From: Pseudomonas sp. R28(2017)
GTDB lineage: Bacteria > Pseudomonadota > Gammaproteobacteria > Pseudomonadales > Pseudomonadaceae
DNA: 64,000 nucleotides
NCBI RefSeq assembly: GCF_002112505.1
Contig: NZ_NEHW01000009.1
Location: 186,001 to 250,000, forward strand
Direction: 5' to 3'
The translations under genes were made by a program, and so were the position numbers. The notes under the pieces are model-generated. The model worked only from the letters and a program-made list of their open reading frames with translations. It was not told the DNA's origin and did not search any database. This document shows positions 23,244-30,837 of this stretch, piece by piece (the stretch's first letter is position 1; each line of letters starts with the position of its first letter).

Positions 23244-25322
23244 TCACACTTGGCCATATTGCTGGCCGTGGCGCAGCCATCGATCGAGCAGCGGGCTGAC
23301 ATGATCCGGCCAGCGTGCCAGCAGTGCCTGTGCCGCGTCGCGTACGGCGGGCAGCAGGTCGGCATCGCGCATCAGGTCGGCGACCTTGAACTGCAACAGG
23401 CCGGTCTGACGCGTGCCAAGCATCTCGCCCGGGCCACGCAACTCCAGGTCTTTCTCCGCGATGATGAAGCCATCGTTGGTTTCCCGCATGATACCCAGGC
23501 GTTCCCGGCCGATCTGCGACAGCGGTGGGTGATACAGCAGCACGCAGTGGCTTACCGCGCTGCCCCGGCCAACCCGGCCACGCAGCTGGTGCAGCTGGGC
23601 CAGGCCCAGGCGCTCGGGGTTCTCGATGATCATCAGGCTGGCGTTGGGCACATCCACGCCGACCTCGATCACCGTGGTGGCGACCAGCAGTTGCAGGTTG
23701 CCTTGCTTGAACTCGGCCATGACCTCGGCCTTTTCGGCAGGCTTCATGCGGCCGTGGATCAGGCCCACGCGCAGTTCGCCAAGTGCGCTGCCCAGCTCCT
23801 CGAAGGTGCTCTCGGCCGCCTGGCAGGTCAGTTCTTCGGATTCTTCGATCAGCGTGCACACCCAGTAGGCCTGGCGCCCCTCGGCGCAGGCAGCGCGGAC
23901 CCGCTCGACCACTTCGAAGCGACGGCTGTCGGCGACCAGCACGGTGTTCACCGGCGTGCGCCCTGGTGGCAGCTCGTCGAGCACCGAGGTATCGAGGTCG
24001 GCATAGGCGCTCATGGCCAGGGTGCGCGGGATTGGCGTGGCGGTCATGATCAGCTGGTGCGGGCACAGTTCGCCGGCCACGCCTTTCTTGCGCAGGGCCA
24101 GGCGCTGCTGTACGCCGAAGCGGTGCTGCTCGTCGATGATCGCCAGGGCCAGGTGCTTGAAGCGGACTTCTTCCTGGAACAGCGCGTGGGTGCCGACCAC
24201 CATGGGCGCGCCGCCGGCAATCTGCTCCAGGGCGCTGGCGCGGGCCTTGCCCTTGAGCTTGCCGGCCAGCCAGGCGACTTCGATGCCCAGCGGCTCCAGC
24301 CAGCGCTTGAAGGTGATGTAGTGCTGTTCGGCAAGGATCTCGGTAGGCGCCATCAGCGCCACCTGGTAGCCGGCTTCCAGGGCCTGCAGTGCGGCAAGGG
24401 CGGCGACCACGGTCTTGCCGGCACCGACATCGCCCTGCACCAGGCGCATCATGGGCTCGTGCTGGCTGAGGTCATAGGCGATTTCGTTGGCCACCCGCTG
24501 CTGCGCCCCGGTCGGCTGGAAACCCAGGTTGGCCAGGTATTGCGCCTGCAGGCGCCTGGCCTTGGGCAATACCGGCGCCCGCAGGCTGCGCAGGCTCTCG
24601 CGCAGGCGTTGCTGCGACAGCTGGTGGGTCAGCAGCTCTTCGAAGGCCAGGCGGTGCTGGGCCCAGTGCTGGCCTTCGGCGAGCTCGTCGAGGTCGGCAT
24701 CGGCGGGCGGGTTGTGCAGGTAGCGGATGGCATCGTCCAACGGCGCCAGGTGGTAGTCGCGGGCCAGCTCGTCGGGCAGCCAGTCTGGCAGGCTGCGCGG
24801 GCCGAGCATGCCCAGGCTCTGCTGGCAGAGCAGGCGCAGGCGCTGCTGGGTGAGGCCTTCGGTGGAGGGGTAGATCGGCGTCAGTGTCTGTTCGACCGGT
24901 GGCGCGGGCTCGTCGCCATTGAGCGCTCGGTACTCCGGGTGGTAGATCTCCAGGCCCGAGGCGCCGGGGCGGGCTTCGCCGTAGCAGCGCAGGTGGGTGC
25001 CACGCTTGAGGCCTTCCTTCTGCGCATTGCTGAAATGATAGAAACGCAGGCTCAGCACGCCGGTGCCGTCACCCAGGCGCACCACCAGGCTGCGGCGCTT
25101 GCCCATGGTCACGTCGGCACCGCTGACCACGCCCTCGATCACCGCGTCCTGGCCCGGGCGCAGCTGGCCGATCGGTACCACACGGGTGCGATCCTGGTAG
25201 CGCAGGGGCAGGTGGAACAGCACGTCCTGGAGGTTCTCCAGGCCGACCTTGGCGAGCTTCTCCGCCATGGCATCGCCTACGCCCTTGAGCGCCGTGACCG
25301 AGACCTTCGACAGCTCAGTCAT
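23244..25322 (-). CDS. recG: ATP-dependent DNA helicase RecG
   Basis: The 692-residue helicase remodels stalled replication forks and branch-migrates Holliday junctions. The N-terminal wedge domain (residues 1-150, with the OB-fold LRFYHFSNAQKEGLKRG) precedes the motor domains: Walker A GDVGAGKT (about 296-303), the DEQH box IIDEQHRFG, motif III TATPIPRTLA and motif VI QLRGRVGRG. Length is standard for RecG. It begins 3 nt after the oxyR stop, as in other pseudomonads, so the two are co-transcribed. Confidence 0.97.
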   Translation of the reverse strand: MTELSKVSVTALKGVGDAMAEKLAKVGLENLQDVLFHLPLRYQDRTRVVPIGQLRPGQDAVIEGVVSGADVTMGKRRSLVVRLGDGTGVLSLRFYHFSNAQKEGLKRGTHLRCYGEARPGASGLEIYHPEYRALNGDEPAPPVEQTLTPIYPSTEGLTQQRLRLLCQQSLGMLGPRSLPDWLPDELARDYHLAPLDDAIRYLHNPPADADLDELAEGQHWAQHRLAFEELLTHQLSQQRLRESLRSLRAPVLPKARRLQAQYLANLGFQPTGAQQRVANEIAYDLSQHEPMMRLVQGDVGAGKTVVAALAALQALEAGYQVALMAPTEILAEQHYITFKRWLEPLGIEVAWLAGKLKGKARASALEQIAGGAPMVVGTHALFQEEVRFKHLALAIIDEQHRFGVQQRLALRKKGVAGELCPHQLIMTATPIPRTLAMSAYADLDTSVLDELPPGRTPVNTVLVADSRRFEVVERVRAACAEGRQAYWVCTLIEESEELTCQAAESTFEELGSALGELRVGLIHGRMKPAEKAEVMAEFKQGNLQLLVATTVIEVGVDVPNASLMIIENPERLGLAQLHQLRGRVGRGSAVSHCVLLYHPPLSQIGRERLGIMRETNDGFIIAEKDLELRGPGEMLGTRQTGLLQFKVADLMRDADLLPAVRDAAQALLARWPDHVSPLLDRWLRHGQQYGQV

Positions 25323-25325
25323 GGA

Positions 25326-26252
25326 TCAGGCCGTTTGTTCCACGGCCGGCTTGGCCACCGAGCAGAGGCGGATCGAGTCGGCAAGGATCTCGATCGCCTT
25401 CGGCCGCGGGAAGCTGGCGCGCCAGGCAATGGCCACGGTGCGGAACGGTGCAGGCGGGGTCAGCGGCCGCACTTCGATCACCCCTGGCGCATAGTGATGG
25501 CTGTGTACGGCCGACAGCGGCAGGATCGACACACCCAGGCCGGACGCGACCATGTGGCGGATGGTTTCCAGCGAGCTGGATTCGACCGTGGTGTGCTTGG
25601 AGCCTTCGCCACCTTTGTTCAGCGTCGGGCAGGCTTCCAGCACCTGGTCACGGAAGCAGTGGCCCTCGCCGAGCAGCAGCAGGCTCTTGTCATTGAGCAT
25701 GGCGGTGTCGATGGTCTTCTTCGCCGTCCACGGGTGGTCGGCCGGCATCAACGCACAGAAGGGCTCGTCGTACAGCGGCAGGGTCAGCACGTCGGCTTCG
25801 TTGAACGGCAAGGCGATGATCACCGCGTCCAGTTCGCCGTTGCGCAGTTTTTCGCGCAGCACATGGGTGAAGTTTTCTTCGATGTACAGCGGCATCTGCG
25901 GCGCCACCCGATGCAACTGCGGGATCAGGTGCGGGAACAGATACGGGCCGACGGTATAGATGGCGCCGACCTTGAGCGGGGCGGTCAGCTGGTTCTTGCC
26001 GGCCTGGGCCAGTTCGCGAATGCCCTGGGCCTGCTCCAGCACCTTCTGCGCCTGGGCCACGATGCTTTCACCGACCGGGGTCAGGCGCACCGCGCTCTTG
26101 CTGCGCTCGAAGATCAACACGCCAAGCTCGTCCTCAAGCTTCTTCACCCCGACCGACAGGGTCGGCTGGCTGACGTGGCAGCGCTCGGCAGCATGGCCGA
26201 AGTGCTGCTCCTGGGCGAGCGTGACGATGTAGCGTAATTCTGTGAGGGTCAT
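25326..26252 (-). CDS. oxyR: Hydrogen peroxide-inducible LysR-type activator OxyR
   Basis: The 308-residue regulator has an N-terminal LysR helix-turn-helix (about residues 3-60, HFGHAAERCHVSQPTLSVGVKKLE) and a C-terminal sensor domain with the redox pair Cys199 and Cys208 (GEGHCFRDQVLEAC), at the same positions as in E. coli OxyR. Oxidation forms the disulfide and switches on catalase and peroxidase genes. The operon is oxyR-recG. The leader holds a perfect 12-bp inverted repeat whose downstream arm contains the AT of the start codon (26251-26313). Confidence 0.97.
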   Translation of the reverse strand: MTLTELRYIVTLAQEQHFGHAAERCHVSQPTLSVGVKKLEDELGVLIFERSKSAVRLTPVGESIVAQAQKVLEQAQGIRELAQAGKNQLTAPLKVGAIYTVGPYLFPHLIPQLHRVAPQMPLYIEENFTHVLREKLRNGELDAVIIALPFNEADVLTLPLYDEPFCALMPADHPWTAKKTIDTAMLNDKSLLLLGEGHCFRDQVLEACPTLNKGGEGSKHTTVESSSLETIRHMVASGLGVSILPLSAVHSHHYAPGVIEVRPLTPPAPFRTVAIAWRASFPRPKAIEILADSIRLCSVAKPAVEQTA

Positions 26253-26313
26253 AACGTGCGTCCATGAAGTTGCGGGCCCAGCATAGCGGCTGCAATCGAT
26301 AGACGCACGTTAT
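26251..26313 (-). promoter_or_regulatory. Inverted repeat in oxyR leader covering the start codon
   Basis: ATAACGTGCGTC (26251-26262) and its exact complement GACGCACGTTAT (26302-26313) are separated by 39 nt. In the oxyR mRNA the downstream arm spans the Shine-Dalgarno region and the first two bases of the ATG. It could be an RNA stem-loop or a DNA operator. Confidence 0.5.
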
Positions 26314-26346
26314 CAGACTTGCCGATTTGTGACAGAAACAAAAGTA

Positions 26347-27078
26347 TCAGCGACGGTCCAGCGAGTAGACGAACGGTGCCACTACTTCGATCGTGCCATT
26401 GGTCAGCAACTCGGCTGGCGGCTTGGGTACCGTGCCGGCGCGGCGGATCATTTCCATGGTCGCACGGTCCAGGGCCGCACTGCCGGAGCCGCCTGCCATG
26501 GAGTACGACACCACCTTGCCTTCGGCGTCGACCACGAAGCGCAGACGGTTGATGCCTTGCAGGCCACGACGGCGAGCGTCCTCGGGGTAGCGCTTGTACT
26601 TCGCCAGGTGGCGCAGCAGGTCGCTCTGCCAGGTGGGCAGCGCCTGGCTGTTGGCGGCGATGCTTGGCGCCGGTGCCGCCGACTTCTGCGGTGGCGTGTT
26701 GCTTGGCGGTGTGTCGGCTACCTGTTCCTTGGCCGGCTCATCCTTCGGCGGCTCAGGCTTCTTCTCAGGCTTCGGTGGCTGAGGCTTGGGCTTCGGCTTG
26801 GGCGGCTTGGCGATGGCGATCTTCGGTTTTGGCGCCTCGACCAGCTTCGGCAGCGGCGGTTCTTCGACCGGTGCCGGTGGCTGTGGGGCGGCTTTCGGTG
26901 GTGGCGGCGGCGCGGGCTCGGGCAGGGGTGCCAGCTCGACCATCATGGCTGCCGGGGGCAGCTCGATGGCCTGAGGTACCGACCAGTTGAGCGTCAGCAG
27001 CACGGCGACCACGTGCACGCCCAGCACGATCGCCAGGCTGCCACCGTAGCGCGCCACGTTTGAGCGCGGTTTCGTCAT
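26347..27078 (-). CDS. tonB: Energy transducer TonB
   Basis: The 243-residue protein has a short cytosolic N-terminus, one membrane helix (about residues 13-31), a long periplasmic Pro/Lys-rich spacer (about 50-130, many KPKP and PPxP repeats) and the C-terminal TonB domain (about 150-243, YPEDARRRGLQGINRLRFVVDAEGKV). With ExbB and ExbD it passes proton-motive energy to outer-membrane siderophore receptors. Its start overlaps the exbD stop by 4 nt (ATGA). There is no clear terminator before oxyR, 94 nt downstream. Confidence 0.95.
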   Translation of the reverse strand: MTKPRSNVARYGGSLAIVLGVHVVAVLLTLNWSVPQAIELPPAAMMVELAPLPEPAPPPPPKAAPQPPAPVEEPPLPKLVEAPKPKIAIAKPPKPKPKPQPPKPEKKPEPPKDEPAKEQVADTPPSNTPPQKSAAPAPSIAANSQALPTWQSDLLRHLAKYKRYPEDARRRGLQGINRLRFVVDAEGKVVSYSMAGGSGSAALDRATMEMIRRAGTVPKPPAELLTNGTIEVVAPFVYSLDRR

Positions 27079-27503
27079 TTCTTGGCTGCCGTCTCGAGAC
27101 CTACCAGACCGACCTTGAGGTAGCCGGCCGCGCGCATGTTGTTCATCACTTCCATCAGGTCACCGTAATCCACGCCCTTGTCGGCCTGGAAGAAGATGGT
27201 GGTTTCCTTGTCGCCCTTGGTCTTGGCGTCGAGCATCGGGCCAAGCTGTTCAGGGGTCGCTACCTGATCGTCGCCGACATACAGCTTCTGGTCGGCCTTG
27301 ACGCTGACGAACACCGGTTTCTCGGGCCTCGGTGCCGGCTTGGCAGTCGAGGCCGGCAGGTCGACCTTGATGTCGACCGTGGCCAGCGGGGCTGCGACCA
27401 TGAAGATGATCAGCAGCACCAGCATCACGTCGATGAACGGCGTAACGTTGATTTCGTGGTTCTCGGCGAGGTCGTCGCCACCTTCGTTGAGATGCAGGCC
27501 CAT
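27075..27503 (-). CDS. exbD: TonB-system proton channel subunit ExbD
   Basis: The 142-residue protein has one N-terminal membrane helix carrying the essential Asp (INVTPFIDVMLVLLIIFMV, Asp at about residue 25) and a periplasmic C-terminal domain. It forms the ExbB-ExbD proton channel that energises TonB. It starts 3 nt after the exbB stop and overlaps tonB, so the three genes are one operon in the order exbB-exbD-tonB. Confidence 0.96.
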   Translation of the reverse strand: MGLHLNEGGDDLAENHEINVTPFIDVMLVLLIIFMVAAPLATVDIKVDLPASTAKPAPRPEKPVFVSVKADQKLYVGDDQVATPEQLGPMLDAKTKGDKETTIFFQADKGVDYGDLMEVMNNMRAAGYLKVGLVGLETAAKK

Positions 27504-27506
27504 GGT

Positions 27507-28466
27507 TTACCCCACTTTCACCATGTGCGGGGCGGCGCGGTCGCTGCCCTGGTGGTCCAGGTCACGGCTGACCAGCAGCAGTACCTGGGCGGAGGCGTCG
27601 GACACCTGTGCCTTGTAACCGGCAATGGAGCGGGCGAAGACGTTGTAGATGACCACGGCCGGGATTGCCGCGACCAGGCCCAGGGCGGTGGCCAGCAGGG
27701 CTTCGGCGATGCCCGGGGCGACCACGGCCAGGTTGGTGGTCTGGGTCTTGGCGATGCCGATGAAGCTGTTCATGATGCCCCATACGGTACCGAACAGGCC
27801 CACGAACGGTGCGGTGGAGCCGATGGTGGCAAGCACGCCGGTGCCGCTGCTCATGGTGCGGCCGCTGGCGGCCACCAGGCGCTCCAGGCGGAAGCTGACG
27901 CGTTCCTTGATGCCTTCTTTCTCACGGGCGTTGGCCGACAGGCGCATCTCTTCGAGGGCATCGTGGACCAGGGTGTGGGCCAGGGTGCCTTCTTTATTGG
28001 AGACGGCGCTGGCTTCCTTCAGGCTTACCGACTGCTTCAGCGCGGCGATTTCGCCACGCAGGCGGCGCTTGGCACCCATCAGCTCGAAGCCCTTGGCGAT
28101 CCAGATGGTCCAGGTGATGATCGAGGCGATGGCCAGGCCGATCATCACGATTTTCACGACGATGTCGGCGTTCTTGTACATGCCCCACGGGGACAGGTCG
28201 TGGGCCATGCCCAGCGAGGTGTCTTCAACCAGTTCCTGAACGGCCGGGTCGGTGGCAGCAGGTGCATCGACCGGGGTAGCGGCCTGGCCTTCGGCAGCAG
28301 CCGGAGCCGGGGAGGCCGGGGCGGCTGCAGCAGCCGGGGTGGCGGCTTGGGCAGCAGGCTCATCGGCCATGGCCATCGGGGCCAGCACCAGGCTGAACAT
28401 CAGCGCGGCGATGGCGCGCCAGGCGCGCGACGGGTTTGGCGAAGCGGAAGGTTGAGTACGTGTCAT
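27507..28466 (-). CDS. exbB: TonB-system proton channel subunit ExbB
   Basis: The 319-residue protein is longer than E. coli ExbB because of an N-terminal signal-like segment (about residues 15-34, ending AMA) and an Ala/Pro-rich periplasmic stretch (about 35-75), as is known for pseudomonads. The MotA/TolQ/ExbB core with three membrane helices follows, with TAPFVGLFGTVWGIMNSF at about residue 215 and GLVAAIPAVVIYN near 265. The ATG at 28466 is chosen at the start of the signal segment; an in-frame extension to 28544 is unsupported. Iron regulation is likely but not proven by a clear Fur box. Confidence 0.95.
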   Translation of the reverse strand: MTRTQPSASPNPSRAWRAIAALMFSLVLAPMAMADEPAAQAATPAAAAAPASPAPAAAEGQAATPVDAPAATDPAVQELVEDTSLGMAHDLSPWGMYKNADIVVKIVMIGLAIASIITWTIWIAKGFELMGAKRRLRGEIAALKQSVSLKEASAVSNKEGTLAHTLVHDALEEMRLSANAREKEGIKERVSFRLERLVAASGRTMSSGTGVLATIGSTAPFVGLFGTVWGIMNSFIGIAKTQTTNLAVVAPGIAEALLATALGLVAAIPAVVIYNVFARSIAGYKAQVSDASAQVLLLVSRDLDHQGSDRAAPHMVKVG

Positions 28467-28540
28467 GCTGGCCGGACCTGATGAAGAAGAAAGTGAGCGT
28501 TCTCCAAGGCCTCGAGATAGGCCGAGAACAGATAGGGGTG

Positions 28541-28590
28541 CCATTATTGCAAGTAATTCTTGTTAACAAAAGTAATCTTGTTGCTTTTTT
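28541..28590 (-). promoter_or_regulatory. AT-rich candidate exbB promoter with direct repeat
   Basis: AAGTAATTCTTGT (28551-28563) and AAGTAATCTTGTT (28570-28582) are near-direct repeats 19 bp apart in an AT-rich island. On the minus strand an AATAAT -10-like element lies next to it. A Fur or other iron-response site is possible, but the match to the Fur consensus is poor. Confidence 0.3.
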
Positions 28591-28657
28591 CACCTATGGT
28601 CTAGCCGCCTATCGTGTAATACGGCTAGCCTGATCCTTTGGTCTAGGGAGTTTTGTG

Positions 28658-29515
28658 ATGTCAGACCTTTCCGCAATTATCGTGGGATGTGGTGATGTAG
28701 GCGGCCGTTTGGCCCGCCAGCTGCTGGCCAAAGGCTGGCAAGTCAGCGGCTTGCGTCGCTCGGTCGGGCAGCTGCCCGAGGGGGTCGCGCCCATCGCTGC
28801 CGAGCTGTCCGACCCTGCCATCCCGCAAGCCTGGCCGCAGCGCTCGCCGGACTATCTGGTGTATTGCGTAGCCGCCAGCCAGCATGACGAGGCGGGCTAT
28901 CAGGCCGCTTACGTCGACGGCTTGCGCCACGTGCTGGCGTGGCTTGCCGAGCGCGGCCAGCGCCCGCGGCGCTTGCTGTTCGTCTCCAGCAGCAGCGTGT
29001 TCGCGCAAAAGGATGGCGAATGGATCGACGAAACCGCCGTCACCGAGCCTGAAGGTTATTCCGGGAAGGTGATGCTGGAGGCCGAAAGGTTGGCGCTGGC
29101 GAGCGGCTTACCTGCCAGCGTGATTCGCCTGACCGGCATCTACGGCCCAGGTCGCGAGTGGCTGCTGAGCCAGGTGCGACAAGGCTATCGGGTGGCCGAG
29201 GAGCCGCCGCTGTATGGCAACCGGATTCATGCCGAGGATGCTGCAAGCCTGATGGCGTACCTGCTGCAGGCCGATGCCGATGGCGTGGCGCTGGAGGATT
29301 GCTACATCGGCGTCGATGACGATCCGGCGCCGCTGGCCGACGTGGTGGCCTGGCTGCGGGCGTACATGGGCGTTAGCGAGTGGTCCGAAGACCAGCGGGT
29401 GCGGCGTACCGGCAGCAAGCGTTGCAGCAATGCACGGGTGCGGGCGTTGGGTTGGGCGCCGGCGTATCCGAGCTACAAGGAAGGCTATGCGGCCATCTTG
29501 GAAGGCAAGCACTGA
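28658..29515 (+). CDS. NAD(P)-dependent epimerase-like SDR protein (YeeZ type)
   Basis: The 285-residue protein is an atypical/extended short-chain dehydrogenase. The N-terminal dinucleotide site reads IIVGCGDVGGRLARQLL (about residues 7-23). Conserved parts include FVSSSSVFAQ, GKVMLEAERLAL and VIRLTGIYGPGR. A catalytic Tyr lies in EGYSGKVMLEAE. Such proteins act on sugar-nucleotide or similar substrates, but this group (YeeZ) has no proven substrate. The ATG at 28658 has GGGAG 7-8 nt upstream; it is divergent from exbB. Confidence 0.82.
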   Translation: MSDLSAIIVGCGDVGGRLARQLLAKGWQVSGLRRSVGQLPEGVAPIAAELSDPAIPQAWPQRSPDYLVYCVAASQHDEAGYQAAYVDGLRHVLAWLAERGQRPRRLLFVSSSSVFAQKDGEWIDETAVTEPEGYSGKVMLEAERLALASGLPASVIRLTGIYGPGREWLLSQVRQGYRVAEEPPLYGNRIHAEDAASLMAYLLQADADGVALEDCYIGVDDDPAPLADVVAWLRAYMGVSEWSEDQRVRRTGSKRCSNARVRALGWAPAYPSYKEGYAAILEGKH

Positions 29516-29539
29516 TCCATAGGCCCGCGCGGTGATCTT

Positions 29540-29627
29540 CTGTGGGAGCGGGTTTACCCGCGAAGAAGACACCGCGGTGTATGGCACGGGCTTCGCCCGT
29601 GTTCGCGGGCAAGCCCGCTCCTACAAG
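29540..29627. repeat. REP pair, class A
   Basis: Inverted REP palindromes flank the inner stem CACGGGC-TTC-GCCCGTG. The left copy has a TTTACCC variation. It lies between convergent genes. Confidence 0.9.
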
Positions 29628-29652
29628 TACAGCGTACGCCTGGGGGCGGGCT

Positions 29653-30378
29653 TCAGTCGCGCTCCAGCACCCACTGCTGAGTACCCGCCGCCAATTGCGG
29701 AATCTCGTCTGCCTGGGCAGTGTTCACCGCCTGGAAGATCGCCAGCTTGTCGCCATCACGCTTGAAGATGAACGGCGCGCCGCGCTGGTTGCGCTCAAGC
29801 CACAGGCTGTCGTTGTTGCCACCCATGCTGGCGCAGTCGCCGGCCAGGCACAGGGCGAAACGGTCAGGGCCTGGCAGGCCGGTGACGTTGCCGGTATCGC
29901 TGAAGCGTACGGTGCCGCCTTTGCCCTGGCCTTCGATGATCTTCCAGTCGCCACCGAGGTACGCCTGGTACAGCGCCTTCTCGAAGCTACCGCCCAATGG
30001 CGCGTTGCCGGGCTGCTTGGCGCGTACAAAGGTCTGCTCGGCACCGCTCTGGGTGGTGGCTTTCAGTTCATCGCCATCAAGTTCGAGCTGTTCGGTCTGG
30101 CCGCCTTCGAAGCTGGCCTGCCATTGTTTCTGGTTGGCGCTCAGCTGGCCGTCGGCCGCTTCGAAGCCATTGCTGAAGCTGGCCTGCTGGTGGGCGACAT
30201 CGAGCTTCCACTCGAACACCGGGCCATGCTCGTTCAGGGCCTGGCGCAGGCTGCCGCCTTTGCTGGCGGCCTTGATGGCAGCCTGGTTGATCCAGGTGCC
30301 GTTGAAATCTTCGGGTTTGTGGCTGGCGCAGCCGCCCAGAAGCAGGGCTGCCAGCGCGAGGGGCAGTGCTTGACGCAT
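29653..30378 (-). CDS. Lipoprotein of unknown function
   Basis: The 241-residue precursor has a lipobox LLGGC with the lipidated Cys17. The mature protein is rich in Gly, Gln and aromatic residues (FNGTWINQAAIKAASKGG, TVRFSDTGNVTGLPGPDRFALCLAGDC) and has a probable disulfide pair in ALCLAGDC. It looks like a small beta-barrel, lipocalin-like domain, but I recognise no family. It is transcribed in the same direction as ridA and spoT, 55 nt below ridA. Confidence 0.75.
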   Translation of the reverse strand: MRQALPLALAALLLGGCASHKPEDFNGTWINQAAIKAASKGGSLRQALNEHGPVFEWKLDVAHQQASFSNGFEAADGQLSANQKQWQASFEGGQTEQLELDGDELKATTQSGAEQTFVRAKQPGNAPLGGSFEKALYQAYLGGDWKIIEGQGKGGTVRFSDTGNVTGLPGPDRFALCLAGDCASMGGNNDSLWLERNQRGAPFIFKRDGDKLAIFQAVNTAQADEIPQLAAGTQQWVLERD

Positions 30379-30433
30379 GACGGGATAACCTTGCAGAGGA
30401 GGGTGACGGGCAGGGCGCCCGTCACCAGGGGCA

Positions 30434-30814
30434 TCATTCGATGACCAGGATGGCGTCCATTTCGACCTGGGCGCCTTTTGGCAGCGCGGCGACGCCGATG
30501 GCGGCGCGGGCTGGGTATGGCTGTTCGAAGTAGCGGCCCATCACCTCGTTGACCTTGGCGAAGTGGCTCAGGTCGGTGAGGAAGATGTTCAGCTTGACGA
30601 TGTCCTTGAACGAACCGCCAGCGGCTTCAGCCACGGACTTGAGGTTCTCGAACACCTGTACGGTCTGGGCTTCGAAGCCTTCGACCAGCTCCATGGTCTT
30701 CGGGTCCAGCGGGATCTGGCCCGACATGTAGACGGTGTTGCCGGCCTTGATCGCCTGGGAGTAGGTGCCGATAGCGGCAGGGGCCTTGTCGCTGTTGATG
30801 ACGGTCTTGCTCAT
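30434..30814 (-). CDS. ridA: Reactive intermediate deaminase RidA
   Basis: The 126-residue protein is a YjgF/YER057c/UK114 family member with the usual length. Signature sequence includes GTYSQAIKAGNTVYMSGQIPLDP and the C-terminal PARAAIGVAALPKGAQVEMDAI with the active-site Arg (about residue 103) and Glu. It hydrolyses enamine/imine intermediates made by PLP-dependent dehydratases. It lies 23 nt below spoT and follows it on the same strand, as in other gammaproteobacteria. Confidence 0.96.
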   Translation of the reverse strand: MSKTVINSDKAPAAIGTYSQAIKAGNTVYMSGQIPLDPKTMELVEGFEAQTVQVFENLKSVAEAAGGSFKDIVKLNIFLTDLSHFAKVNEVMGRYFEQPYPARAAIGVAALPKGAQVEMDAILVIE

Positions 30815-30837
30815 GATGACTCCTTGCGGTTGGCGGA

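Noticed and set aside
23064..26237. Very long open frame on the plus strand opposite recG and oxyR
   Set aside because: The opposite strand carries recG and oxyR with full motifs. The long frame is the usual effect of high GC at third codon positions; its translation is rich in His, Gln and Arg and matches no family.
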